Shown here piece by piece: positions 44,173-53,366 of a stretch of 64,000 bases of DNA. The first letter of the stretch is position 1. Each line of letters begins with the position of its first letter. The notes beneath the pieces are model-generated. The model saw only the letters and a list, made by a program, of their open reading frames with translations, was not told where the DNA came from and did not search any database. The translations under genes were made by a program, and so were the position numbers. The stretch is from Methylobacterium sp. WSM2598 (GTDB taxonomy: Bacteria; Pseudomonadota; Alphaproteobacteria; Rhizobiales; Beijerinckiaceae). The DNA is taken from assembly GCF_000379105.1 (NCBI RefSeq), contig NZ_KB900609.1:6693815-6757814 (forward strand), written 5' to 3'.

Positions 44173-44931
44173 ATGCTCACGCGGTTTGCGGGACAAACGA
44201 TCGTCGTCACGGGTGCGGGAACCGGCATGGGGCGCGCGGCCGCGATCCGCCTCGCCAGGGAGGGCGCGCGCAGCGTTCTCGTCGGGCGGCGTCCGGAACC
44301 CCTCGAAGCGGTCGCTGCCGAGATCGCCGCGGAAGGCGGCTCGGCCTTGCCCGTCGCCTGCGACATCGGCAACCCGGCCGAGGTCGAGGCCATGGTCCGG
44401 CAAGCGACGCGCGCCAACGGCCGCATCGACGGCCTTTTCGCGAATGCCGGCGTTCTGGGCGCATTCAAGCCGCTCGCCGAGACGGACGCGACCGACTTCG
44501 AAGAGCTTGTCGGCACGAACCTCTTGGGAACCTTCCTCTCGATCAAGCACTCCCTGCCGCATCTTCGAGGCGGCGCCGTTGTGATCAACGCCTCGTGGAC
44601 CGTCAACAGCGTCATGCCCGGCGCTGGCGCCTACGCGGCAACCAAGGGCGCGTTGATCGCCATGATGCACACGCTCGCCCTGGAGCAGGGGCCGCGCGAC
44701 GTCCGCGTCAACAGCATCAGCCCCGGCATCATCCTGACGCCGATGGCCGACGCGGTTCTGGATCCGGCCTTCTCAGCCAAGCTGGCCGCCCATGCACCGC
44801 TGGGACGAAACGGGACACCCGACGACGTTGCGGGCACCGTCGCGTGGCTCCTCTCCGACGATGCCCGGTTCGTCACGGGTCAGGATATCCTGGTCGATGG
44901 CGGCTTCACGCTCGGAGGGCCGCGCCTGTGA
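44173..44931 (+). CDS. Short-chain dehydrogenase/reductase
   Basis: A 252-aa classical SDR. The NAD(P) site TGAGTGMGRAAAIRLAREGA is at residues about 12-30; ANAGVLGAFKP follows, the catalytic Ser is in VVINASWTVNS and the YxxxK pair is GAYAATKGAL. The last section (SPGIILTPMAD, LVDGGFTLGG) is also typical. Substrate not predictable. The start at ATG 44173 has AAGGAG ten bases upstream. It is divergent from the LysR gene that likely regulates it. Confidence 0.9.
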   Translation: MLTRFAGQTIVVTGAGTGMGRAAAIRLAREGARSVLVGRRPEPLEAVAAEIAAEGGSALPVACDIGNPAEVEAMVRQATRANGRIDGLFANAGVLGAFKPLAETDATDFEELVGTNLLGTFLSIKHSLPHLRGGAVVINASWTVNSVMPGAGAYAATKGALIAMMHTLALEQGPRDVRVNSISPGIILTPMADAVLDPAFSAKLAAHAPLGRNGTPDDVAGTVAWLLSDDARFVTGQDILVDGGFTLGGPRL

Positions 44932-45089
44932 GCGAGACCGCGACGGATCGCGGGCGGCATCCGGGAATGCCCCGCGTCGGTGGGTCCTGCTCACTTTGCC
45001 TGGATCAGGCGGCGAGCATCACCGATCCGGGGCAGTCGCAGTCCTGTCCCGTGAACGGAACCGACGGTCCCGAGACATGACCGTTGGTG

Positions 45090-45779
45090 TCAGGCCGCGG
45101 TGAGCGCCCGCGAGTCGGGCCCGAGCCGCGCCAGCATGCGCCGGCGCCAGTCCTCGACCGGATCGTCGGGGTCCAGGAGCGGCCGCGCGCTCACGCCCCG
45201 CGCCCACAGGAAGGCGCCCATCACGGCGAAATCCGCGTAGAGCGGCGCCTCGCCGCCCAGATAGGGCTGCTCGCGCAGGCTCGCCCGCACGGGCGAGAGC
45301 GTGCGCCGCAGCAGCTTCAGCTGCGCCTCCGGGTCGGGGCAGACCGCCTCCAGCGGCTTGCGGAACAGGGCCTCGCGGGTGCGGCGGAAGTAGTCCCGGT
45401 CGCGCGGGTCGAGCACCGCCAGGATCTCCGTGAGGAGGAGCGGCGCCAGCGCCGGGTGCAGCACCCCGTCCGTCCAGTGGACGATCACCCGGGTGAGCGC
45501 CTGCCCGGCCGGGCCGCCGAACAGGCTCGGGCGGTCCGGATGGGCCTCCTCCAGGTGGGCGGCGATGGCCTGGGACCCGGCCAGGGCGCGCCCGCCGTCG
45601 ACCAGCACCGGCACCGTCTCGCTGCCCGCGAAGGCGATCGCCTCCTTCTCGGTGAAGCGCCAGGGCCGGCCCGCGAAGGACAGGTCCTTGTGCTCCAGGG
45701 CGAGGCGGATGCGCCAGCAGAAGGGCGAGAAGCGCCGGTCCGGATCGGCACCCGCCAGTTCGTAGAGCGTCGGGTCCAT
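45090..45779 (-). CDS. Glutathione S-transferase family protein
   Basis: A 229-aa protein. N-terminal thioredoxin-like domain (YELAGADPDRRFSPFCWRIR, with the SPFCWR segment replacing the usual catalytic Ser/Cys region, and TVPVLVDGG, GSQAIAAHLE as the glutathione-binding Ser) and helical C-terminal domain (YLGGEAPLYADFAVMGAFLW). Probably conjugates or reduces small electrophiles. Nine bases separate its start from the lactate permease stop, so they are probably co-transcribed. Confidence 0.85.
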   Translation of the reverse strand: MDPTLYELAGADPDRRFSPFCWRIRLALEHKDLSFAGRPWRFTEKEAIAFAGSETVPVLVDGGRALAGSQAIAAHLEEAHPDRPSLFGGPAGQALTRVIVHWTDGVLHPALAPLLLTEILAVLDPRDRDYFRRTREALFRKPLEAVCPDPEAQLKLLRRTLSPVRASLREQPYLGGEAPLYADFAVMGAFLWARGVSARPLLDPDDPVEDWRRRMLARLGPDSRALTAA

Positions 45780-45787
45780 CGCCGCCC

Positions 45788-47467
45788 TCAGTGCAGCACC
45801 AGGGCGGTGAAGGGCGGCACGTAGGCCTGCAGCATGACGAGGCCGCCGACCAGGCAGGCGAGCGCGATCGAGTGCCAGAACACGAAGCGCAGGATCCGGC
45901 TCTCCTGGCCGTAATAGCCGGTGGCGGTGGAGGCCACGACGATCGACTGCGCGTCGATCATCTTGCCCATGACGCCGCCGGAGGAATTCGCCGCCGCCAT
46001 CAGGATGCCCGAGAGGCCGAGCTGCTCGGAGGTGATGCGCTGCAGGCCGCCGAACAGCACGTTCGAGGCCGTGTCCGACCCGGTGAGCGCGACGCCGAGC
46101 CAGCCCAGCAGGGTGCCGAAGAACGGGTAGAGCATCCCGGTGCCCGCGAAGGCGAGGCCCAGCGTGGCGTCCACCCCCGCGTAGCGGGTGAGCACGCCGA
46201 GCGCCAGCATCGCCGCGATGGTGATCAGCGAGGTGCGCAGCACCCAGATCGTCTCCAGGTAGGCGCGGACCAGCCGGATCGGGCCGAACCCCATGATCAG
46301 GCCCGAGATGATCGCCGCGAACAGCACGCCCGTGCCCGTGAAGGACATGTAGGTGAAGAGGAAGACGGCCGCTTCCGGGTGCGCCTTGGCGACCACCGGC
46401 GGCACCTTCATCACCATGTTGTGCAGGCCCTCGACCTCGTAGCGCCAGGTGAAGAGCGGGTTGACGAGGCTCTTGAACCAGCCCGTGCCCCAGATCGCCA
46501 CGATCACCGAGAGGATGATCCAGGGCACCCAGGCCATCATGATCTCGCGCCGGCTCGCGGCGGGCGGGGTCGCGGCGGCCCCCAGGGAGGCGGGGCGGGC
46601 GGGCGCGTAGGCCAGGGAATCGTCGTGGGTGCGCAGCGCCGTCGAGGTCCAGATCTCGGACGGGTGCCAGACCTTCAGGAAGGCGACGAGCGCCCCCATC
46701 GACACGAGCGAGGCGCCGATATCGACGATCCAGGGATTCACGTAGTTCGAGATCACGAATTGGGCCGCCGCGAAGGAGGCGCCGCAGACCAGGACCGCCG
46801 GCCAGATCTGGGTCATGCCGCGGAAGCCGGCGAAGACCACGATCAGCCAGAACGGCACCAGCAGCGAGAAGAAGGGGAGCTGCCGGCCGATCATCGCCCC
46901 GAGGAGGTAGGGGTCGTAGCCGGTCACCGAGGCGAGGCCCTGGATCGGCGCGCCGAGCGCCCCGTAGGCCACCGGCGCCGTGTTGGCGATGAGCGAGAGG
47001 CCCGAGGCGGCGAGCGGCGAGAAGCCGAGCCCGATCAGGATCGCCCCCGTCACGGCGACCGGGGTGCCGAAGCCCCCCGCCCCCTCGAAGAAGGCCCCGA
47101 ACGCGAAGGCGACGAGGAGGAGCTGCAGCCGCCGGTCCGCCGTGATTCCGGCCACCGATTGCTGCAGGGTGGCGAACCAGCCCTTCTCCACCGTGAGCCG
47201 GTAGAGGAAGATCACGTTGAGGATGATCCAGCCGATCGGGAACATGCCGGTCACGACGCCCAGGAGGGTGGCGCGGGTCGCGAGGCCCACCGGCATGCCG
47301 AACAAGGCCGTCGCCACCACGAAGGCGATGACCAGCGAGATGACGGCGGCGATGTGGGCCTTCACCTTGCCGCTGGCGATCAGCGCGAGCAGGGCCACGA
47401 CCGGAACCGCCGCCGCGATCGTCGACAGCCAGGCATTCCCGAACGGGTCGTAGACCTGGTTCCACAT
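45788..47467 (-). CDS. lctP: L-lactate permease
   Basis: A 559-aa inner-membrane LctP-family transporter with about 13 predicted helices. Conserved parts are MWNQVYDPFGNAWLSTIAAA at the start, LLVAFAFGAFFEGAGGFGTP, ISLVIAF and LTGSDTASNVLFGGLQ near the end, and NSSGGVMGKMIDAQSI. It takes up lactate (and glycolate in homologues) by proton symport. The length agrees with E. coli LldP. Upstream of the GST gene in the same operon; no lactate dehydrogenase gene is adjacent. Confidence 0.93.
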   Translation of the reverse strand: MWNQVYDPFGNAWLSTIAAAVPVVALLALIASGKVKAHIAAVISLVIAFVVATALFGMPVGLATRATLLGVVTGMFPIGWIILNVIFLYRLTVEKGWFATLQQSVAGITADRRLQLLLVAFAFGAFFEGAGGFGTPVAVTGAILIGLGFSPLAASGLSLIANTAPVAYGALGAPIQGLASVTGYDPYLLGAMIGRQLPFFSLLVPFWLIVVFAGFRGMTQIWPAVLVCGASFAAAQFVISNYVNPWIVDIGASLVSMGALVAFLKVWHPSEIWTSTALRTHDDSLAYAPARPASLGAAATPPAASRREIMMAWVPWIILSVIVAIWGTGWFKSLVNPLFTWRYEVEGLHNMVMKVPPVVAKAHPEAAVFLFTYMSFTGTGVLFAAIISGLIMGFGPIRLVRAYLETIWVLRTSLITIAAMLALGVLTRYAGVDATLGLAFAGTGMLYPFFGTLLGWLGVALTGSDTASNVLFGGLQRITSEQLGLSGILMAAANSSGGVMGKMIDAQSIVVASTATGYYGQESRILRFVFWHSIALACLVGGLVMLQAYVPPFTALVLH

Positions 47468-47646
47468 GGCGCATCCTCCTGTTGTGCCTTGGCGCGCGCT
47501 TAACAGAGGGTTGCAAACGTCTCAACGCTCCCGGCCCGGTGCGGCCTTACGCCCTTCGGAGGGGGCGCCCGGCGAGATTTTTGCTGCACCGCACTTGCTG
47601 CACCCGCGAAGACGGGGCATGTTCCATCCGGTCGGATGGCGACAGG

Positions 47647-48075
47647 ATGGCGCCGATGAGCGGAAGCGTGCAGGAGCTGCGGCCCCGGGCCGGCGACAGC
47701 GAGAAGATCACGATCAATCTCGGCTACGTCGATCTCGGGCACGTGGACCTGCTGGTCCGCGACGGGTTCTACGCCAACCGCACCGACTTCATCCGCACGG
47801 CGATCCGCAACCAGATCGACCGGCACGGCGAGGCGACCCGGCAGGCGATGGCGCGCAAGCGCGTCGAACTCGGCCTGCGGCACTTCGCCCGGGAGGATCT
47901 GGAGGCGGCCCGCGACGCGGGGACCCCGCTCGCCATCCGGGTGCTGGGGCTCGCGACCATCGCCTCCGACGTGACGCCCGACCTCGCCCGCGCGGCCATC
48001 GCTTCCGTGGAGGTGCTCGGCGCCCTCCATGCCAGCCCCGCCGTCAAGGCGGCCCTGGCCGACCGCATCCGCTGA
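47647..48075 (+). CDS. CopG/RHH-type transcriptional regulator
   Basis: A 142-aa protein. Residues about 15-60 have a ribbon-helix-helix pattern (EKITINLGYVDLGHVDLLVR, GFYANRTDFIRTAIRNQID), and the rest is helical. The role may be autoregulation or control of the esterase gene 80 bases downstream, which is on the same strand. PHB-linked regulators of this form occur in alphaproteobacteria; the link to PHB here is inferred from the neighbour. The ATG at 47647 has ACAGG only; the second ATG at 47656 is an alternative. Confidence 0.75.
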   Translation: MAPMSGSVQELRPRAGDSEKITINLGYVDLGHVDLLVRDGFYANRTDFIRTAIRNQIDRHGEATRQAMARKRVELGLRHFAREDLEAARDAGTPLAIRVLGLATIASDVTPDLARAAIASVEVLGALHASPAVKAALADRIR

Positions 48076-48155
48076 CGGCGGTCCGCCGCCCCTCCGCGCG
48101 CCGGGCCCGACCGCCCGGCGCCGGCTCCTCTCGCGTCCTCAAGGACGAGGCTCCC

Positions 48156-49552
48156 ATGCGCAAGAAGATCCTCCCCGGCATGGCCGAGGCGACGCGCCTC
48201 ACGCGGGCCGGGCGCCTCGGCGAAGCGCTGTCCGTGATCCAGCGGGTGGTCCGCGGCGAGCGCCCCGCTCCGGCCGAACCGGCCCCCGCCGCGCCGGCCG
48301 CGAAGGTCAACCCGACGCCCCTGCGCGCCCTGCCGGGCGGCGCGGCGCGCGCCGCCCCGGCCGAGACCGCCGCGTCGGCCCAACCCTCCCAAGCGGTCAA
48401 GCCCTCCCTGGCGGCAAAGCCGTCCCCGGCGGCAAAGCCGTCCCCGGCAGTGACGCCGGTCGAGGCGGTCGGGCGCGCCGGACTCCGGCCGGCCGCCCCG
48501 GCCTGGACGGCGGGCGCGGCGCCGCGCCCGGCCGCGCCGGAACCCCGCATGATCCCCATGCCCCACCCGGAGGGGCACCGGCCCCTCGCGGAGGGGCTGC
48601 GCCCTCTCCCGCAGGGCTGCGCGAGATCGCCCGGGAGATCGGCCGCAAGGTCGCCCCGCTCCTCGACGGGCTGGTCGAGCCGGCCCCGGACGCGGAGGTG
48701 GCCGGCGAGGCGGGACCCGGGGAGTTCCTGTCGCGCCACTACGCCAACGCGGCGGGCCAGCGCGCCTACAAGCTCTACGTGCCGGGCGCCTACAGGGGCG
48801 GGGCGGTGCCGCTCGTGGTGATGCTGCACGGCTGCACCCAGTCGCCCGACGATTTCGCGGCCGGCACCGGCATGAACCGGATCGCCGATGCCGAGACCTT
48901 CCTGGTCGCCTACCCGGCCCAGACCGCCGCGGCCAACCACGCCCGCTGCTGGAACTGGTTCAACAGCGCCGACCAGCGCCGCGACCACGGCGAGGCCTCG
49001 CTGATCGCCGGGATCGCCCGGGCGGTGATGGAGGATTACGCGGTCGATCCCCGGCGGGTCTACGTGGCGGGCCTGTCGGCGGGCGGCGCCGCGGCGGCGA
49101 ACCTGGCGGCGGCCTATCCGGACCTGTTCGCGGCGGTGGGCATCCATTCGGGGCTCTGCGCCGGGGCGGCGAGCGGCCTGCCGGCGGCCATGCGGGCGAT
49201 GCGGGAGGGCGCGGAGGCGTCGTCCCGGCCGGAGCGGGTGCTGCCCACCATCGTGTTCCACGGCGACCAGGACACGACCGTGCATCCGCGCAACGGCGCG
49301 GCGATCATCGCGGCGACGGGCGGCACCCTGCTGCGCGAGGAGGCCGGCGTGGCGCCGAACGGGCGGGCATGGCGGCGCAGCGTCCTGGCGGACGAGAGCG
49401 GCCGCCCGCGCTTCGAGCACTGGGTCGTGCAGGGCAGCGGCCACGCGTGGTCGGGGGGCGACGCCGCCGCGAGCTACACCGACCCAAGCGGCCCGGACGC
49501 CTCCCGGGAGATGTGGCGCTTCTTCCTGGAGAACCCGAAGCCGCGGCGATAG
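48156..49552 (+). pseudogene. PHB-depolymerase-family esterase, frameshifted
   Basis: The start MRKKILPGMAEATRLTRAGR is well formed (AAGGACGAGG before ATG) and leads to an Ala/Pro/Lys-rich linker with repeated AKPSPA units. The catalytic part is in another frame: LREIAREIGRKVAPLLDG, VPLVVMLHGCTQSPDDFAAG, VAGLSAGGAAAANLA (Ser nucleophile), FHGDQDTTVH (Asp) and GSGHAWSGG (His). One missing base around 48595-48620 would restore the frame, so the sequence may have an error there. Members of the family (Esterase_phb) hydrolyse intracellular polyhydroxyalkanoate or related esters. No signal peptide. It is otherwise complete. Confidence 0.85.
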
Positions 49553-49809
49553 GGGCCCGCTCGGGCGGCGGCCTTCGCACAGGTGAGCGGGGCGCCCGCC
49601 GCCCCGCGAAGGCGCGGATCGCCGCGACCACGCCGCCGAGCATCAGCACCGCCCCCGCGGTCTCGGCCGGGGCCGGTGCGGCGGGCCGCCTCGCCCAGGC
49701 CGCGACCGGCGGGAGCGGCCCGCAGATCGAGGGGACGGCCGGATCGGGGGCCCTGGCATCCGCCCGCGATCAGGGTAGCATCCTGGCCGAGAGAAGGAGG
49801 GAGGAGCCC

Positions 49810-50145
49810 ATGACGACCCCGTTCGAGGAGCGCGAGCGCGCCGCCGAGGCCCTGTTCGCGCACGAGGAGGAGATGCGCTTTCGCGCCCTGGTGCGGCGCA
49901 ACCGCATCATCGGCACCTGGATGAGCGCGCGGCTCGGCCTGTCGGAGGCGGAGGGCGAGGCCTATACGCGCCGGCTGGTGGAGACCATCGCCTCCCCGCT
50001 CACCGACGCGGCGCTGAAGGAGCGGCTGCGCGGCGAATTGGGCGAGCGCGGCCTCGACGCGGCCGCGGCCGAGGTGCCGGACCTGTTCGCGCGCGCCCAG
50101 GCCGAGGCGGCGCGGGCGGTGCGGGAGGAGGACCGGGCGGTGTGA
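49810..50145 (+). CDS. DUF1476 family protein, F1Fo-ATPase inhibitor zeta homologue
   Basis: A 111-aa protein, MTTPFEERERAAEALFAHEE, with the sequence RNRIIGTWMSARLGLSEAE and LFARAQAEAARA. DUF1476 proteins of alphaproteobacteria are the zeta subunit that inhibits ATP hydrolysis by F1. The N-terminus, the inhibitory part, is present. A strong GGAGGGAGGAG precedes the ATG. The gene is usually single-standing, as here. Confidence 0.9.
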   Translation: MTTPFEERERAAEALFAHEEEMRFRALVRRNRIIGTWMSARLGLSEAEGEAYTRRLVETIASPLTDAALKERLRGELGERGLDAAAAEVPDLFARAQAEAARAVREEDRAV

Positions 50146-50311
50146 CGGCAACGGCCCGGGCTGCCGACGCGGCCGGCCGTCGACCGTCTCGGATGGCCGA
50201 GATCACGCCGATGGCCCGACGAGAATCCGAGACCCGAACCAAGGGTCACGGGACGTGGCCGTCGGGATGACCCCGCATCCGAACGATCCGTTCGGACCCC
50301 CCTCGAAACAC

Positions 50312-51889
50312 TCAGAAGAAGGTCGGCCGCGCGCTCGCATTGTGCTCCTTGAGCACGGTGCCGGAGGCGGGATCGACCTCCTTCAGCACCACGTCGTAGC
50401 CCCAGAGATCCGCGAGGTGCTGGAGCACCCGGTGCGCGTCCTCCTTCTGCAGCAGGACCCGGTTCAGCACCTTGTGGTGCAGGATCAGGCGGCGGTCGCC
50501 CTCCAGGTCGACATCCACCACCTCGATGTCCGGATCGAGCCACGCCACGTCGTACTGGCGCGCGAAGGCCCGGCGCAGGCGCCGGTAGCCGCGCTCGTCG
50601 TGGATCGCCTCGACCCGCAGTTCGGGCCGGTCGGGATCGTCGACGACGTGGAACAGGCGCAGCTGGCGCATCAGGCGGGGCGACAGGAACTGCGCGATGA
50701 AGCTCTCGTCGCGGTAATTCTCCCAGACGTCGCGCAGCACGCCCATCGGGTCGCGGCAGCCGGCGATGTCCGGGAACCACGCCCGGTCCTCCTCGGTCGG
50801 CTCGCTGGCGATCCGGGCGATGTCCGTCATCATGGCGAAGCCGATGGCGTACGGATTGTGCCCGCCGTAATGCCGGTCGTCGAAGGTCGGCTGCCGGATG
50901 ACGTTCGTGTGCGACTGCAGGAACTCCAGGTAGGCCGCCTCGGTGATCCGGCCCGTCTCCGAGAGGCGGGTCATGATCTGGTAGTGCGTGTAGGTGGCGC
51001 AGCCTTCGTTCATCACCTTGGTCTGGCGCTGCGGGTAGAAGTACTGCGCCACGTGGCGGACGATGCGCAGGATCTCGCGCTGCCAGGGCTGCAGGCGGGG
51101 CGCCACCTTCTCCAGGAAGTAGAGGATGTTCTCCTGCGGCAATTCGAGCAGGGCGCGGCGGCGCTCGACCGAGAGGTTCGGCTTGTCGGTCTTGGCCCGC
51201 GCCGGCAGCGTGCGCCAGAGGTCGTTGTACATCCGCTCCTGGTGCTCCTGGCGCTCGCGCTCGCGGCGCTGCTCGGAGGACAGGTCGGGCCGCTTCTTGC
51301 GGGGGTAGCGGTGCACGCCCTGGTTCATCAGCGCGTGGGCGGCGTCGAGCACCGCCTCGACGGCGGCGTGACCGTAGCGCTCCTCGCAGCGCGAGATGAA
51401 GCCCTTGGCGAAGTCGAGGTAGTCGAGGATGCCCTCGGCGTCGGTCCACTGCCGGAACAGGTAGTTGTTCTTGAAGAAGTGGTTGTGCCCGAAGGCGGCG
51501 TGGGCGATCACCAGCGTCTGCATCGTCGCCGTGTTCTCCTCCATGATGTAGGAGATGCACGGGTTCGAGTTGATCACGATCTCGTAGGCGAGGCCCATCA
51601 GGCCGCGGCGGTAGCCGGCCTCGTGCTGGGCGAAGTGCTTGCCGAAGGACCAGTGCTTGTAGAAGAGCGGCATGCCGATCGACGCGTAGGCGTCGAGCAT
51701 CTGCTCGGCCGTGATGATCTCGATCTGGTTCGGGTACCAGGACAGGCCGAGTTCCGGGCCGGCGATGGCCTCGCAGGCGTCGTGGATGCGCCGGATCGTG
51801 TCGAAGTCCCAGTCATTCCCGGTGAACAGGGGCTCCCCCGCCCGGACCAGGGCCGGCCGCGGCATCACCCCGGTGGTCGGTGCATTCAT
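50312..51889 (-). CDS. SpoVR family protein
   Basis: A 525-aa cytoplasmic protein (YcgB/SpoVR family). Conserved parts include ASIGMPLFYKHWSFGKHFAQ, MGLAYEIVINSNPCISYIME, MNEGCATYTHYQIMTRLSE and HNPYAIGFAMM. The family is widespread and linked to stationary-phase and stress responses, biochemical role unknown. It is the last gene of the prkA-DUF444-spoVR operon, 70 bases after the DUF444 stop. Confidence 0.93.
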   Translation of the reverse strand: MNAPTTGVMPRPALVRAGEPLFTGNDWDFDTIRRIHDACEAIAGPELGLSWYPNQIEIITAEQMLDAYASIGMPLFYKHWSFGKHFAQHEAGYRRGLMGLAYEIVINSNPCISYIMEENTATMQTLVIAHAAFGHNHFFKNNYLFRQWTDAEGILDYLDFAKGFISRCEERYGHAAVEAVLDAAHALMNQGVHRYPRKKRPDLSSEQRRERERQEHQERMYNDLWRTLPARAKTDKPNLSVERRRALLELPQENILYFLEKVAPRLQPWQREILRIVRHVAQYFYPQRQTKVMNEGCATYTHYQIMTRLSETGRITEAAYLEFLQSHTNVIRQPTFDDRHYGGHNPYAIGFAMMTDIARIASEPTEEDRAWFPDIAGCRDPMGVLRDVWENYRDESFIAQFLSPRLMRQLRLFHVVDDPDRPELRVEAIHDERGYRRLRRAFARQYDVAWLDPDIEVVDVDLEGDRRLILHHKVLNRVLLQKEDAHRVLQHLADLWGYDVVLKEVDPASGTVLKEHNASARPTFF

Positions 51890-51959
51890 CGGACCTCGAA
51901 CCTCTCTTCACGGCGTCGGCGGCACAGGGTTCATCCGCATCGTGGCAGTGTCGCGGCGC

Positions 51960-53270
51960 TCAGGCCGGGGCCTGCTCCTGCCCGGCCTTGCGGGCGAAGA
52001 GTTCGCGGAAGACCGGGTAGATGTCGCGGCGGTGGTTGACCTTGCGCATGGCGAGCACGGGGTTGGCCTTGGCGACGGGCTCGTAGGTGCGCCACAGGGT
52101 GGTGCGGTGCTCCACGAAGCCGGCCCGCGGGCCGGTCTCGTCGCCGACCTCCAGGTAGGCGAAGTGCTGGCAGGCCGGGAGGATCGCGCCGCGCAGGAGT
52201 TCCTGCGAGGTAGTCGAGTCGCTCGACACGTTGTCGCCGTCCGAGGCCTGGGCGGCGTAGATGTTCCAGTCCTCGGGGTTGTAGCGCTCGGCGACGATGC
52301 GCTTCATCTCGACCAGCGCCGAGGAGACCAGGGTGCCGCCGGTCTCCCGCGAGCCGAAGAAGGTCTCCTCGTCGACCTCCTTGGCGTGGTCGGTGTGGCG
52401 GATGAAGACGATCTCGACGTGCTTGTAGCGGCGCACCAGGAAGATGTGCAGCAGGATGTAGAACCGCTTGGCGAGGTCCTTCATGTGCTCGGTCATCGAG
52501 CCCGAGACGTCCATCAGGCAGAACATCACCGCCTGGGCGACCGGGCGCGGATAGGGCTCGAAGCGGCGGTAGCGCAGGTCGATCGGGTCGATGTAGGGAA
52601 TGCGCTGGCTGCGGATGCGCAGGCGCGCGACCTCCTCGCGCAGGGCGACGGTCTCGGGCGCGTCGGGGGCGCGGGCCTCGGCCTCGGCGAGGTCGGCCTC
52701 GAGCGCCGCGAGATCCTCGTGCTTGGGTCGCTTGAGGGCGATGCGCCGCGACAGCGAGTTGCGCAGGGTCCGGGTGAGGGCGAGGTTCGCGGGCGAGCCC
52801 GAGACCATGTAGCCCGCCCGGCGCAGGGCCGGGGTCTCGACCACGGCGAGGCGCCTCTTGGCGAGGTCGGGCAGTTCCAGGTCCTCCAGGAAGAGTTCCA
52901 GGAACTCCTCCCGGGTCAGCATGAACTGGAAGGAATCCTCCGAATCCTGGCCGCCCTCCCCGGCCTGGCCGCCCCCGCCGCCGCCCTGGCCGCGGGGCGG
53001 GCGCTCGATCGTGTCGCCCTCGATGTAGGTCTTGTTGCCGGGCAGGATGTGGTCCTGCACGCCGGTGCCGGGCGCCCGGCTGAAGCGGGGCTCGCGCACC
53101 CCGTCCACCGGGACGGTGACGCTCGCCTCCTTGTCGATGTTGCGGATGTCGCGGTCGCGCGCGGCCTCGCGCACCGCGCGCTGCGCGACGTCGCGCACCC
53201 GGCGCAGGAAGCGCTGCCGGTTCGCCAGGGACTTGCCGCCCGGATTGAGGCGCCGATCGATAATGTGCAT
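51960..53270 (-). CDS. DUF444 family VWA-like protein (YeaH type)
   Basis: A 436-aa protein. The N-terminus has the typical IIDRRLNPGGKSLANRQRFL and RDIRNIDKEASVTVPVDGV. The von Willebrand A-like domain near 270-430 shows the MIDAS-like DVSGSMTEHMKDLAKRFYIL, and IRHTDHAKEVDEETFFGSRE is diagnostic. A Gly/Gln-rich loop (GQGGGGGGQAGEGGQDSEDS) lies at about 90-110. It is encoded between prkA and spoVR; in E. coli the YeaG and YeaH products act together in nitrogen-starvation survival. Confidence 0.93.
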   Translation of the reverse strand: MHIIDRRLNPGGKSLANRQRFLRRVRDVAQRAVREAARDRDIRNIDKEASVTVPVDGVREPRFSRAPGTGVQDHILPGNKTYIEGDTIERPPRGQGGGGGGQAGEGGQDSEDSFQFMLTREEFLELFLEDLELPDLAKRRLAVVETPALRRAGYMVSGSPANLALTRTLRNSLSRRIALKRPKHEDLAALEADLAEAEARAPDAPETVALREEVARLRIRSQRIPYIDPIDLRYRRFEPYPRPVAQAVMFCLMDVSGSMTEHMKDLAKRFYILLHIFLVRRYKHVEIVFIRHTDHAKEVDEETFFGSRETGGTLVSSALVEMKRIVAERYNPEDWNIYAAQASDGDNVSSDSTTSQELLRGAILPACQHFAYLEVGDETGPRAGFVEHRTTLWRTYEPVAKANPVLAMRKVNHRRDIYPVFRELFARKAGQEQAPA

Positions 53271-53366
53271 CAGGCCGAACTTCCGATCACGCCATCTTAC
53301 CCTACCGGACGGATTCCGGCATCCGCAACCGCGCGGGGCGCGGCGGGCTTCGGGCCCGCCGGCCCG

